Source: Sphingosinicella sp942492965
Lineage (GTDB): Bacteria > Pseudomonadota > Alphaproteobacteria > Sphingomonadales > Sphingomonadaceae
Direction of reading: 5' to 3'
Length of the DNA: 64,000 nt
NCBI GenBank assembly: GCA_942492965.1
Contig: OW818656.1
Coordinates: forward strand, 1,302,001 to 1,366,000
Shown here: positions 7,074 to 17,388 of the stretch, in pieces
How the letters are laid out: every line of letters begins with the position of its first letter
How positions within the stretch are numbered: the stretch's first letter is position 1
Program-made: the position numbers and the translations under genes
Notes under the pieces: model-generated
What the model was told of the DNA's origin: nothing
Database searches by the model: none
What the model saw: the letters and a program-made list of their open reading frames with translations, nothing else

Positions 7074-8971
7074 TCCGTGTCCTCCCGCCGCCTGCGGCCC
7101 TGCATCATCGCGATGAGCCCACCGAATGCGGCCATCATGCCGCCGATCCAGATGAGCGCGATCATCGGCTGCCACACCAGCCGCACCTGCCAGCGCCCGC
7201 TACCGTCGCCGGGGCCGAGCACGGCGTAAAGGTTTCCGGTGAGGCGTGGCCAGATGTCGGTTTCCGTCGTCTCGTTGCCGGGGCTCACGAACGTTCGCCG
7301 TTCGGGCGCAAGCACCGTGGTAGCACCCGGCCCGGTCACGCTCAGCATGGCGCGGATCGCCGTATAGTTCGGCCCTGCCGCGGGCGTGATTTCGTCCACC
7401 TGCGCCGTATACGGCCCCGCGCTCAGCCGGCCGCCCGGCGCGAGGTTCGCCAGCGTCTCGATCGTCCCCGCGCCGCTCACCGCGATGCCGAGCGTGGTGA
7501 CGGCGATACCGAGGTGCGCGAGCGCCGTACCCCACACGCTCGCCGGGATACGCCGGATGCGCTTCAGCTTGCGACTCCGGAAAATCATGACGCTCGCCGC
7601 CGCGAGCCACGCCGAAAGTGCGACACCCGCAAGCGCAAGCGGGCTCCGCATCCCGAGTGCCAGCGCGATCCCGATCGCCGCGACACCGAGCACCAGCGCC
7701 GGAACCAGCCGCCGCCCCAGCCCCGCCCAGTCCATCGCCCGCCAGCGCATCAGCGGCCCCGCCGCCATCAGCGCGACGAGCGGCAGCAGCAGTGGCAGCA
7801 GCGCCGTCTCGAAATACGGCGGTCCGACCGAAACCTGTTCGCCCGTCGCAGCTTCAAGCAGCAGCGGATAGAGCGTACCGAGGAACACGACGCCGAGCAC
7901 CGCAGACAGGAACAGGTTGTTGACGACAAGGCTGCCCTCGCGGCTCACCGGCCGGAACGGCGCGCCCGCCGTGACGGTGCCTGCGCGCAGCGCATAGAGC
8001 ATCAGCGCACCGCCCACGTAGATCGCCAGCAGGATCAGCAGGAACACGCCCCGCTCAGGATCGACCGCGAACGCGTGCACCGACGTGAGGAGCCCCGAGC
8101 GCACGATGAATGTGCCGACCATGCTGAGCGAGAAGGCGACGACCGCGAGCAGCAGCGTCCAGTTCTTGAGCGCGCCGCGTGCCGCGAGCACGCCCACCGA
8201 GTGGAACAGCGCCGTCGCCGCGAGCCACGGCATCAGCGAGGCGTTTTCCACCGGATCCCAGAACCACCAGCCGCCCCAGCCGAGTTCGTAATACGCCCAG
8301 AAGCTGCCGAGCGTGATGCCTGCCGTGAGGAAGCTCCACGCGCCGAGCACCCACGGCTTCACCGCGCGCGCCCATTCCGGCGTCACGCGGTTCAGCACCA
8401 GCGCCGCCACCGCGAAGGAGAACGTCACCGAAAGCCCGACATAGCCGAGGTAGAGAAGCGGCGGGTGGAACGCGAGGCCGGGGTCTTGCAGCAGCGGGTT
8501 CAACCCGGAGCCTTCGACGGGCGCAGGCACGATGCGCGCGAATGGGTTCGAGGCGATCAGCAGATAGGCATAAAAGCCGAGCGCGATGAACCCCTGCGCC
8601 GACAGCATCACCGTGCGGAAGCGCTCGCCGAGGCTCTTTGCGCGGATCGCGGCGAGCGCGCCGAACACCGCGAGCACCGCGACCCACAGCAGCATCGAGC
8701 CTTCGTGGTTCGCCCACACGCCCGTCCATTTGTAGAGTTCGGGCTTCGCGGTGTGGCTGTTGCCTGCGACGAGCGCGACCGAGAAATCGGAGTTCACGAA
8801 CGCCCACGTCAGCGCTGCGAAGGCAACGGCACAGAGCACGCCCTGCAGCAGCGCGGCGGGCACGGCGATGCGGCCGCCATCGGCGCGGAATCCGGCAAGC
8901 GCCTGCGCGAGCGCAAGCCCTGCGGCCAGCCACAAGGCTGCATGGCCGATCTCTGGAATCACTGTTGGCAC
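7070..8971 (-). CDS. ccmF: Haem lyase subunit CcmF
   Basis: A polytopic 633-residue membrane protein that attaches haem b to apocytochrome c together with CcmH. It starts with the family N-terminus (IPEIGHAALWLAAGLALAQ). It holds the tryptophan-rich haem-handling motif WGGWWFWDPVENASLMPWL and many transmembrane helices with conserved His residues. Length is close to the family norm. The first GTG (8971) gives MPTVIPEIGH; a second GTG at 8962 gives MIPEIGH, which looks more like typical CcmF, so either start is possible. A gap of about 100 bases separates it from the lipid-kinase-like gene upstream. Confidence 0.97.
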   Translation of the reverse strand: MPTVIPEIGHAALWLAAGLALAQALAGFRADGGRIAVPAALLQGVLCAVAFAALTWAFVNSDFSVALVAGNSHTAKPELYKWTGVWANHEGSMLLWVAVLAVFGALAAIRAKSLGERFRTVMLSAQGFIALGFYAYLLIASNPFARIVPAPVEGSGLNPLLQDPGLAFHPPLLYLGYVGLSVTFSFAVAALVLNRVTPEWARAVKPWVLGAWSFLTAGITLGSFWAYYELGWGGWWFWDPVENASLMPWLAATALFHSVGVLAARGALKNWTLLLAVVAFSLSMVGTFIVRSGLLTSVHAFAVDPERGVFLLILLAIYVGGALMLYALRAGTVTAGAPFRPVSREGSLVVNNLFLSAVLGVVFLGTLYPLLLEAATGEQVSVGPPYFETALLPLLLPLVALMAAGPLMRWRAMDWAGLGRRLVPALVLGVAAIGIALALGMRSPLALAGVALSAWLAAASVMIFRSRKLKRIRRIPASVWGTALAHLGIAVTTLGIAVSGAGTIETLANLAPGGRLSAGPYTAQVDEITPAAGPNYTAIRAMLSVTGPGATTVLAPERRTFVSPGNETTETDIWPRLTGNLYAVLGPGDGSGRWQVRLVWQPMIALIWIGGMMAAFGGLIAMMQGRRRREDTE

Positions 8972-9067
8972 CGCCCCGGAATTCTCATTGCCAGCGCCTT
9001 AGCACCGGCGCGCGCGCAATGCAGCCCGCTTGCGCGCTTTCGTCACGCCTGCGGCGGCGGGAAGCCC

Positions 9068-9919
9068 TTATGCGTAGAAAATCACGCCATCGTGAATGCA
9101 GATCGTGGTGGGGAGCGCGGTAACGGTATCGCCGTCCGCCTGCACGGGAACCTCGGCATCGCTCGATGCGCTCAGCGTCCGGAACGGCTGCGCCACGATG
9201 CCCGGCAGGCCGTCCACCGGCTTGCCGCGCAGCAGCGCCCACATGAACCGCGCATAGTCCAGCCGCCGCGCGCGGGTCAGCGCGACGAGGTGTAGCGTCT
9301 CGTCGTTGATCGAGGCGCCGCGTGCGAAGCTCCACGGGCCCGCGAAAAACCGCCCCTTGGCGACGTAGAACGCCTCGCAGGCGATCCCCCGCCCGTCGAC
9401 ATCAAGCGTGATCCGCGGCCGCGGCCAATGCCACAGTACACTGAGGAACGCCGCGCCATAGGCGGCCCGCCCGATCCAGCGCTTGAGTCGCGACGACACG
9501 CCCGCCACCGCATAGCTGTCCGGCCCCGCGCTCGCGCAGACAAGGAACAGCTGCTCGCCGACGCGGCCAGCGAAGCCCCTGCGCCTGCGATCCGCGCACG
9601 ACACACGCTCGACGAACGCATCGGGATCCATCGGGTATTCCGCTTCGCGCGCCAGCAGGTTCACCGTGCCGGCGGGATAGGCGCACACCGGCACGTTCGC
9701 CTTGGCCTGCCTGAGCGCCGAAACCACATGCCGCAGCGTACCGTCGCCGCCCACGACGCACACAAGGCTGAGATCATCGGCAAGCGCGATCGCGGTCCCC
9801 GGCGCACTCTGCCCGTAGGCGAGCGCATGGCTGCGTTTCCGAAACGCCGTTTCGAGCGCAAGGATGCGCTGCGGCGAGAAGCCGCCCGAAACCGGGTTCG
9901 AAATGATCTGGACCGTCAT
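9068..9919 (-). CDS. Diacylglycerol/lipid kinase family protein
   Basis: A 283-residue protein of the DAGK-catalytic superfamily (YegS/DgkB/LCB5 type). It starts TVQIISNPVSGG, the usual N-terminal strand and loop. It has the nucleotide-binding signature VVGGDGTLRHVVSAL and the following AYPAGTVNLLAREAEYP, equivalent to P.GT.ND.AR. The C-terminal half is the beta-rich lipid-binding domain. It should phosphorylate a lipid such as diacylglycerol at the inner membrane face. It sits between ccmE and ccmF on the same strand (59 and about 100 bases away), splitting the ccm cluster. The true lipid substrate is not known. Confidence 0.88.
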   Translation of the reverse strand: MTVQIISNPVSGGFSPQRILALETAFRKRSHALAYGQSAPGTAIALADDLSLVCVVGGDGTLRHVVSALRQAKANVPVCAYPAGTVNLLAREAEYPMDPDAFVERVSCADRRRRGFAGRVGEQLFLVCASAGPDSYAVAGVSSRLKRWIGRAAYGAAFLSVLWHWPRPRITLDVDGRGIACEAFYVAKGRFFAGPWSFARGASINDETLHLVALTRARRLDYARFMWALLRGKPVDGLPGIVAQPFRTLSASSDAEVPVQADGDTVTALPTTICIHDGVIFYA

Positions 9920-9978
9920 TGCCGCCGGGTGCCACCTGCCGAAGGGCGGAACGATGCAGCGGTAAGGTGAAGAAAACT

Positions 9979-10437
9979 CTAAGGCGCCGGTTTTTCAGGC
10001 CGCGCCTTCGCCGCCGCCTCGGCCCTCTCCACCGCCTTCGCCACTTCGGGCGGCATGTAGTTCTCGTCGTGCTTGGCGAGCAGCGTTTCGGCCTTGAACG
10101 TCCCGTCCGCGTCGAAGCGGCCGTCGGCGATCATGCCCTGCCCTTCGCGGAACAGGTCCGGCACGATGCCTGTGTAGTCCACCGGCACCGATTCGAGCCG
10201 GTCGGTGACGCGGAAATGGATGGTGAGCCCGTCCGCGCTGCGCGTCAGCGAACCCTTTTCGACCAGCCCGCCGAGCCGGATCGCCTGCCCCGGCGCCACG
10301 CCCTTCGCGACCACGTCGGCGGGCGCATAGAAATATGCCGCCTGATCCTGCAGCGCGGGCAGCGCGAGCGCCGCCGCGATGCCGAGCGCCGCCACTGCCG
10401 CCCCCGCGAGCGCGAGCCGTTGGTGTTTGGGTTTCAT
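9979..10437 (-). CDS. ccmE: Haem chaperone CcmE
   Basis: A 152-residue periplasmic haem chaperone with an N-terminal membrane anchor (LALAGAAVAALGIAAALAL). The OB-fold domain includes IRLGGLVEKGSL and VPVDYTGIVPDLFREGQG. The haem-binding His is His123 in AKHDENYMPPEV, followed by the conserved Tyr127. It takes haem from CcmABCD and delivers it to CcmFH. The ATG at 10437 overlaps the ccmD stop by ATGA. The charged tail (about 25 residues after the MPPE motif) is normal for the family. Confidence 0.97.
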   Translation of the reverse strand: MKPKHQRLALAGAAVAALGIAAALALPALQDQAAYFYAPADVVAKGVAPGQAIRLGGLVEKGSLTRSADGLTIHFRVTDRLESVPVDYTGIVPDLFREGQGMIADGRFDADGTFKAETLLAKHDENYMPPEVAKAVERAEAAAKARPEKPAP

Positions 10438-10568
10438 CGCCGCTCTCCCCGCAACGCGTCCGCCGCCTTTTCGGCGCGGCGCATCGAAAGCCAGCTCCAT
10501 GCGAGCACGCCGCCGATGCCAATGCCGCCCGCCGCATAGGCCGCGATCACGAAAGGCAGCGCGTTCAT
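10434..10568 (-). CDS. ccmD: Haem exporter protein CcmD
   Basis: A 44-residue membrane peptide with one transmembrane helix (PFVIAAYAAGGIGIGGVLAW) and a short basic cytoplasmic tail (MRRAEKAADALRGERR). CcmD stabilises CcmE in the CcmABCDE complex and helps release haem-loaded CcmE. Although the sequence is poorly conserved, size, topology and position between ccmC and ccmE, with ATGA overlaps at both ends, identify it. Confidence 0.93.
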   Translation of the reverse strand: MNALPFVIAAYAAGGIGIGGVLAWSWLSMRRAEKAADALRGERR

Positions 10569-11287
10569 GCCGCGTCTCCCGCAAGCCGCGCGCGCCGCGC
10601 GGCGATGCGCTGCTCGGCGATAATCGCGCGCATCCGCATCAGCACCGCCGCCGCCATCAGCAGGCCGAGCCCCGCAGCGCTCGTCAGCAGCGGATAGAGC
10701 ATGTCCGGGTGAATGCTGGAGCCCCGGAGCGTGATCGAGGCGGACTGGTGCAGCGTGTTCCACCATTCCACCGAAAACTTGATGATCGGCAGGTTGACGA
10801 GCCCGACGATGGCGAGCACCGCCGCTGCCCGCGCGCCCCGGCTGCGCTCGTCGAACGCGCCCGCAAGCGCGACAACGCCGAGGAAAAGGAAAAACAGCAC
10901 GAGCATCGAGGTCAGCCGCCCGTCCCACACCCACCATGTGCCCCACGTCGGGCGGCCCCAGATCGATCCGGTGAGCAGGCAGACACCCGCATAGACCGCA
11001 CCCACCGGCGCTAGCGCCTCCAGCGCCACTTCGGCGAGCGGATGCTTCCACACGAGGATGGTGATTCCCGCGATGCCGAGTCCGAGATAACTCCCCATCG
11101 AAATCCACGCGGTCGGCACATGCAGGTACATGATGCGCACGCTTTCGCCCTGCAGATAATCGGGCGGCGCGTGGAACGCGCCCCACCACAAGCCCGCCGC
11201 CGTAAGCGCGAAACCAAGCACGAGCGCCGCCGCCGTCAGCGGTCGGGCGAGCTTCAGAAACCGGGCGGGATTTGCGAACCGATGCAT
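10565..11287 (-). CDS. ccmC: Haem exporter protein CcmC
   Basis: A 240-residue inner-membrane haem-handling protein with six predicted membrane helices. The tryptophan-rich motif WGTWWVWDGRLTSML binds haem, with flanking conserved His residues (YLHVPTAWIS and NTLHQSAS). CcmC loads haem onto CcmE. The ATG at 11287 gives a natural N-terminus (MHRFANPARFLKL); longer in-frame starts add only a polar extension. It is the first gene of the ccmCDE set and diverges from the M3 peptidase gene across 170 bases. Confidence 0.96.
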   Translation of the reverse strand: MHRFANPARFLKLARPLTAAALVLGFALTAAGLWWGAFHAPPDYLQGESVRIMYLHVPTAWISMGSYLGLGIAGITILVWKHPLAEVALEALAPVGAVYAGVCLLTGSIWGRPTWGTWWVWDGRLTSMLVLFFLFLGVVALAGAFDERSRGARAAAVLAIVGLVNLPIIKFSVEWWNTLHQSASITLRGSSIHPDMLYPLLTSAAGLGLLMAAAVLMRMRAIIAEQRIAARRARLAGDAA

Positions 11288-11457
11288 CGAAACCGTCTCA
11301 TAAGCACTGTTTGCCGCTGCCGCCAGCGCTTGCGCTCGGCGGATGCAGGGGGCAATTATGGCGGCATGTCTGCCGTCCAGCCAAGCGAGCGCATTGTCAC
11401 AGGTCAAATCCGGATGATGCACACGCGCGCGGCGGCGATCCTCCATTGGAGAGTTCC

Positions 11458-13596
11458 ATGCTTCGTTCCTGCCTTCTCGCCGGCGCCGCCGCGCTCGCCG
11501 TGACCCTCGCGCTTCCCGTTTCCGCCGAAACTCCGCCGCCTGCCGCAGTATCGAGCGCCGCAGTCGATGCGCTGCTCGCCGACTGGACCGGCCCGAACGG
11601 CGGCGTGCCGCCGTGGGACAAGGTGCAGACGCCGCTGTTCAAGCCCGCGTTCGACAAAGCCTCGGCGCAGCTGCTCGCCGAAGTGGACGCTATCGCGAAC
11701 AACCCCGCCAAGCCCACCTTCGCGAACACGCTTGAAGCCCTCGAAAAGAGCGGCGAAGCGCTGAACCGCCTCGCGACGTTGTTCTTCGTGATGAGCTGGA
11801 GCAAGAACGATCCCGCGCATCAAGCCGTCTCGGCGGAGCTTCTGCCCCAATTTTCGGCGGTGGAAGACAAGGTCAACTTCAACCGCAAGCTCTTCGAGCG
11901 CGTGAAGGCTGTTTACGACGCGCGCGAAAAAAGCGGCCTCAATGCCGAACAGAAGCGCCTCGTTGAAAAGAGCTACGAGAATTTCGTGCGCAGCGGCGCC
12001 AGCCAGCCGCCCGAAAAGCAGGCCGAGCTCGGCAAGCTCAACCAGCAGCTCGCCACGCTCTTCAACGATTTCGGCAACAAGGTGCAGGCGGACGAAGACA
12101 CGTGGGTCACGCTTGGCGAAGGTGATCTCGGCGGTCTGCCGCCCGCACTCCTCGCCGGCTACAAAGCCGCCGCCACGGAGCGCAAGCTGCCGGGCCATGT
12201 CGTCGTCAACACGCGTTCGGCGGTCGATCCGTTCCTCACCTTTTCCAGCAATCGCGCGCTGCGCGAGAAGGTGTGGCGCGCCTTCATCATGCGCGGCGAC
12301 AATGCGAACGCCAGCAATACGCACGAGGATATCCGCAAGATCGTGAAGCTGCGCGCCGACCGCGCCAAGCTGCTCGGCTACCCGAGCCACGCGCACTGGC
12401 GCATGTCGGACACGATGGCGCAGGACCCGCAGAAGGGCCTCGACCTCCTGATGCGCGTCTGGCCCGCCGCCCGCGCGCGGGTCGCAGAGGAAGTGGCCGA
12501 CATGCAGAAGCTCGCGGACAGCGAAGGCGCGAAGATCACGATCGAACCGTGGGACTACCGCTACTACATGGAGAAGGTCCGCAAGGCGCGCTACGACCTC
12601 GATCAGAACGAGTTCAAGAACTACTTCGAGCTAAACAACATGATCGCCGCCTCGTACCACATGGCGGGGAAGCTCTACGGCTACAGCTTCAAGGAAATCA
12701 CCGGCACGCTGCCCACGTTCCACCCGGACGTGCGCGTCTATCACGTCACGAACACGGCGGACGGCACGCACGTCGGCTATCTCTACCGCGACGATTTCGC
12801 GCGCCAGTACAAGCGTTCCGGCGCCTGGCAGAGCACCTATCGTGGGCAGGACAAGCTCGGCGGGCGGCAGCGCGACGCGATCGTTTCCAATAACAACAAC
12901 TTCACGAAGGGCGCGCCGGGTGAGCCCGTGCTTATCAGCCTCGACGACGCGCGCACATTGTTCCACGAGTTCGGCCACGCGCTCCACGCGCTCGCCAACG
13001 ACACCACCTATCCCTCGCTCGGCGGCACGCCGCGCGACTTCGTGGAGTTCCCGAGCCAGGTGCACGAGAACTGGGTGCTGACGCCCGATATCCTCGATAC
13101 CTATGCGCGCCACTACAAGACCGGCGCGAAGATGCCGCAGGCGCTGATCGACAAGCTGAAGGCCGCCGAAACCTTCAATCAGGGCTTCGAGACGGTCGAG
13201 TTCCTCGGCTCCGCCATCGTCGACATGAAGATCCACATGGACCCCTCGGGCGAAATCGATCCAGCGCAGGCTGAAAAGACCATCCTCGGCGAGATCGGGA
13301 TGCCGCGGGAAATCGTCATGCGGCACCGCCTGCCGCAGTTCGGCCACCTGTTCTCGTCGGACGCGTATTCGGCGGGCTATTACTCCTACCTCTGGTCGGA
13401 CGTGATGGCGGCAGACGCGTGGGCGGCGTTCGAAGAGGCGGGCGATCCGTGGGATGCGGCGACGGCGAAGCGGTTCAAGGACATCATCCTTGCAACGGGC
13501 GACGCCATCGACCGCGCCGAGGCATACCGTGCGTTCCGAGGCCGCGATCCGCAGGTCGAGGCGCTGCTGAAGAACCGGGGCTTCCCGACCGATTGA
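11458..13596 (+). CDS. dcp: M3 family peptidyl-dipeptidase (Dcp-like)
   Basis: A 712-residue zinc metallopeptidase of family M3. The zinc site is FHEFGHALHAL, with His503, Glu504 and His507; the third ligand should be the Glu in the later SQVHENW region. Other M3 features are RLPQFGHLFSSDAYSAGYYSYLWS near the C-terminus and PHAHWRMSDTMA-like helices. Dcp removes C-terminal dipeptides. Here the N-terminus is a clear signal peptide (MLRSCLLAGAAALAVTLAL, cleavage near SAE), so this form should be periplasmic, unlike cytoplasmic E. coli Dcp. The ATG at 11458 was chosen because it starts the signal peptide; upstream in-frame sequence is not protein-like. Confidence 0.93.
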   Translation: MLRSCLLAGAAALAVTLALPVSAETPPPAAVSSAAVDALLADWTGPNGGVPPWDKVQTPLFKPAFDKASAQLLAEVDAIANNPAKPTFANTLEALEKSGEALNRLATLFFVMSWSKNDPAHQAVSAELLPQFSAVEDKVNFNRKLFERVKAVYDAREKSGLNAEQKRLVEKSYENFVRSGASQPPEKQAELGKLNQQLATLFNDFGNKVQADEDTWVTLGEGDLGGLPPALLAGYKAAATERKLPGHVVVNTRSAVDPFLTFSSNRALREKVWRAFIMRGDNANASNTHEDIRKIVKLRADRAKLLGYPSHAHWRMSDTMAQDPQKGLDLLMRVWPAARARVAEEVADMQKLADSEGAKITIEPWDYRYYMEKVRKARYDLDQNEFKNYFELNNMIAASYHMAGKLYGYSFKEITGTLPTFHPDVRVYHVTNTADGTHVGYLYRDDFARQYKRSGAWQSTYRGQDKLGGRQRDAIVSNNNNFTKGAPGEPVLISLDDARTLFHEFGHALHALANDTTYPSLGGTPRDFVEFPSQVHENWVLTPDILDTYARHYKTGAKMPQALIDKLKAAETFNQGFETVEFLGSAIVDMKIHMDPSGEIDPAQAEKTILGEIGMPREIVMRHRLPQFGHLFSSDAYSAGYYSYLWSDVMAADAWAAFEEAGDPWDAATAKRFKDIILATGDAIDRAEAYRAFRGRDPQVEALLKNRGFPTD

Positions 13597-13677
13597 GGGG
13601 CGCCGAAACTGTCGGAGACTCTTACGAAAGTTAATGAAAATCAGTCGCAAACGCCGGTTTTTTGCGTCTTTTTTGCA

Positions 13678-13693
13678 TGGCTCGATTCTTGCA
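13678..13693 (+). promoter_or_regulatory. Sigma-54-like promoter upstream of PEP-CTERM gene
   Basis: The element TGGCTCGATTCTTGCA has GG and GC 12 bases apart, matching the -24/-12 consensus (TGGCACG-N4-TTGC) with one difference in the -24 half. It lies 59 bases before the ATG at 13752. Comparable elements precede the other two PEP-CTERM genes in the window. Confidence 0.7.
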
Positions 13694-13751
13694 TCGTTAC
13701 GTTCACGAACTGGGATAGCGCACGTCAAGCGCTCCCGACGTGGAGGCGAAC

Positions 13752-14378
13752 ATGAAAGTTCTTTCAACCACTATGGTTGCAGCCGCCGCCCTGATCGGCA
13801 TGAGCGCTTCCAATGCGTCCGCCACGGTCATCGATGTCGTGGACAGCGCCAGCGGCACGGGCAACAACCTGCTTTTCAACGCCTGCGACGATCCCCGCCC
13901 TGCGGCGATCAACGACGGCGTTGTCGGCTGTCTTAATGGGCGTCCCGACACGTACATTTACGTGTACGGCAATGAAGCGCTGGACTACGACGCCGGTGGT
14001 CAGGCCAAAATCCTCGATGATGCCGGCAACGGCTTCAACACGATGACGATCGATTTCCACGACGACAGCATCGCCTTCACGACGCTCGTCCTCAACATCA
14101 TCGGCGTCAAGAAGAGCGGCGGTGGCACCATCGATTTCGGTGACGGCTTCACGCGGTCGTTCGGTGACAACGGCAACAACTTCTTCACGATCACCTTTGC
14201 CGAGCCGGGCGTGAACTCCTTCACGTTCAGTTCGACCGGACCGGTGTGGGCAGAAATCAAGCAGGTGCGCTTCGATTTCGGGACCGACGGCGACACGGAC
14301 GTTCCTGAGCCCGCGATGCTCGGCCTCTTCGGCCTTGGCCTGATGGGTCTCAGCATGGCGCGTCGCCGCCGCGGCTGA
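13752..14378 (+). CDS. PEP-CTERM sorting-domain protein
   Basis: A 208-residue secreted protein. The signal peptide covers about residues 1-25 (MKVLSTTMVAAAALIGMS, then ASNASA). The middle is beta-rich, with Gly/Asp/Asn repeats, and resembles jelly-roll exported proteins. The C-terminus is the sorting signal: VPEPAML, a hydrophobic helix (GLFGLGLMGLSMA) and RRRRG. Exosortase would cleave near PEP and release or attach the protein during extracellular matrix export. A sigma-54-like promoter lies upstream and an intrinsic terminator downstream, so it is a single-gene unit. Ligand or structural role unknown. Confidence 0.92.
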   Translation: MKVLSTTMVAAAALIGMSASNASATVIDVVDSASGTGNNLLFNACDDPRPAAINDGVVGCLNGRPDTYIYVYGNEALDYDAGGQAKILDDAGNGFNTMTIDFHDDSIAFTTLVLNIIGVKKSGGGTIDFGDGFTRSFGDNGNNFFTITFAEPGVNSFTFSSTGPVWAEIKQVRFDFGTDGDTDVPEPAMLGLFGLGLMGLSMARRRRG

Positions 14379-14401
14379 TCTCACGATCTTCGTCACGCAA
14401 A

Positions 14402-14427
14402 ACGGGCGTCCGGCAACGGGCGCCCGT
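14402..14427 (+). terminator. Intrinsic terminator after PEP-CTERM gene
   Basis: Arms ACGGGCG (14402-14408) and CGCCCGT (14421-14427) pair perfectly around a 12-base loop and are followed by a T-rich run (CTTCGTTTT). It starts 24 bases after the stop at 14378. Confidence 0.75.
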
Positions 14428-14669
14428 CTTCGTTTTGGCGCAGCGCCTTGACGCCGCCACATTTTTCCGCCACATGCCGCCGTGACCGAACGTCGGCCGC
14501 AAGGCCCTGACGCGCCCGGCGTGATCGCTTCCTTCGGGGATTGAGCGCGCGTCTTCAGACGGTTCGGCCCACCGGCTTCCCCTCGTCACGCGGGTCGTCA
14601 CGACACCGCACCCGCGTCCGCGCGCCAATTCCGGCAGCGCGGCATGGGTCCGTTTATTGAAAGACTGAA

Positions 14670-16118
<1,449 letters not shown>

Positions 16119-16130
16119 CCCAGTTTCCCT

Positions 16131-16153
16131 CCCTCTCCCCGCCGGGGAGAGGG
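16131..16153 (+). repeat. Short palindromic intergenic hairpin (REP-like)
   Basis: Arms CCCTCTCCCC and GGGGAGAGGG pair perfectly over 10 bases around GCC, followed by GCCGGGGAAAGGGG. This composition is a widespread intergenic palindrome of proteobacteria. It lies between the convergent helicase and membrane-protein genes and may also act as a two-way terminator, although it lacks a T-run. I saw no second copy in the window. Confidence 0.6.
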
Positions 16154-16175
16154 CCGGGGAAAGGGGGCTAAGCCG

Positions 16176-17234
16176 CTACCTGTTCTTCTGCTGGTATTCC
16201 TGACGCACGCGGTCTGCCAAACGCCCGCTCGCGATGTCGTCGTAGGTGGCGATATTGTTCGCGAGGCCTTCTGACTGCTGCCGCGCGATCGTTTCCAGAT
16301 CACCCGAGAATTGCGGCAGGAAAAACCAGTGCTGCGCCGGGTGCGCGCCGTAGAGCGTGCGGAACTTCTCGATGACCTCGCGGTCGGCGATCAGCCTGTC
16401 GCGCTGCGCCGCCGCGCCGCGCTGGGTCATGTCGCCCACCTTTACCGGCTTCGGCCGCATGATATCCCACCACGCGAAGGGCATTGCGGGATCGAGCTTC
16501 CGCGCCTCGGCGGCCATCGCCTCGCCCGCCTCCGTGCTTGGCGCCGCGCGCGCCGCAATCACCAGCAGCGTCGCGTCGCCGGTCTTGTGCGCGAGCGCCT
16601 GCATCTCCTCCACAAGCTGCGTGCGGCCCTTCACCGCATTCCCCGCATCGAAATAAAGCTGCGCCGCATCCAGCTTCCTGGGCGCATAATTCGCATACAG
16701 CGTCTGCATCTCGGCGAACGCCTTCGCCGGGCTCCGCTGCATCATCTGGTAGATCCAGGCGTTGTTAAAATGGTCCGCCGCCGACGCAGGATCATCGATG
16801 ATCATCTGCGGCTGCGCCATCGCATGAAGATCGCCCACCTGATCGCGGATCACGGCGGTATCTTCCTTGATAAGCCCGAGCTGCCGCCCGACCGCCTCGG
16901 TTGCGGACTGGCCCTGCCCCACCAGCATCAGCAGAATGAACGCCGCGGTCGCGAACAGGCCGAAGCGAAACGCGTCGCACGGGGCGCACTGCACAACCGC
17001 CTCCACCGCGCCCTCGTCCGCCGCGTTCACCATGAACGCGCGCTGCAGGCAGAGCAGCGCCGCGACGCCGGTGATCACTGCAAAAATCAGCACGAGCACG
17101 TCGGCGGACAGAAACTCCGCGAAGAAGTTCACAAGATCGCCGAACAGCCCCACCGCGCCGCCGATGATCGCGAAGAGCGATGCCTTCGCCGGCCAGATGA
17201 TCCGCTTGACGATACCGATGCGAGAGTCCGCCAT
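16176..17234 (-). CDS. Membrane protein of unknown function
   Basis: A 352-residue protein not assigned to a named family. Three hydrophobic segments near the N-terminus (ASLFAIIGGAVGLFGDLV; VLVLIFAVITGVAALLCL; FGLFATAAFILLMLVGQG) are followed by a soluble helical domain of about 210 residues. A CAPCDAF sequence between the second and third segments could bind metal or form a disulfide. The C-terminal domain has alternating helices that look like degenerate TPR repeats (AWIYQMMQRSPAKAFAEM; LYFDAGNAVKGRTQLVEEM). Its start at 17234 is set by MADSRIGIV; the upstream extension is not protein-like. It diverges from the DUF2061 gene. Confidence 0.7.
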   Translation of the reverse strand: MADSRIGIVKRIIWPAKASLFAIIGGAVGLFGDLVNFFAEFLSADVLVLIFAVITGVAALLCLQRAFMVNAADEGAVEAVVQCAPCDAFRFGLFATAAFILLMLVGQGQSATEAVGRQLGLIKEDTAVIRDQVGDLHAMAQPQMIIDDPASAADHFNNAWIYQMMQRSPAKAFAEMQTLYANYAPRKLDAAQLYFDAGNAVKGRTQLVEEMQALAHKTGDATLLVIAARAAPSTEAGEAMAAEARKLDPAMPFAWWDIMRPKPVKVGDMTQRGAAAQRDRLIADREVIEKFRTLYGAHPAQHWFFLPQFSGDLETIARQQSEGLANNIATYDDIASGRLADRVRQEYQQKNR

Positions 17235-17388
17235 GCCCCACTCCCTCGAATGCCGCGTCGTTTCCCAGCCATAACAAGCGCGTACCGGTGCATCCACCCC
17301 TTGCGGAAGTCTTGTGGCGGGTTTTTCGTGCTTTCTGCGTCGCGGCGCTATGCTAGTGGGCCGTGGGGCAGGCGGTTACGGGAATGCG

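Noticed and set aside
7064..9295. Long plus-strand frame across ccmF
   Set aside because: It is rich in Arg/His/Glu with no domain and covers the clearly identified ccmF and part of the lipid kinase gene.
14440..14669. Riboswitch in the leader of the RNA helicase
   Set aside because: The leader is long, but I could not see a conserved aptamer-like fold by eye.
16131..16153. Possible CRISPR-like repeat
   Set aside because: It is a single palindrome without further copies or spacers.
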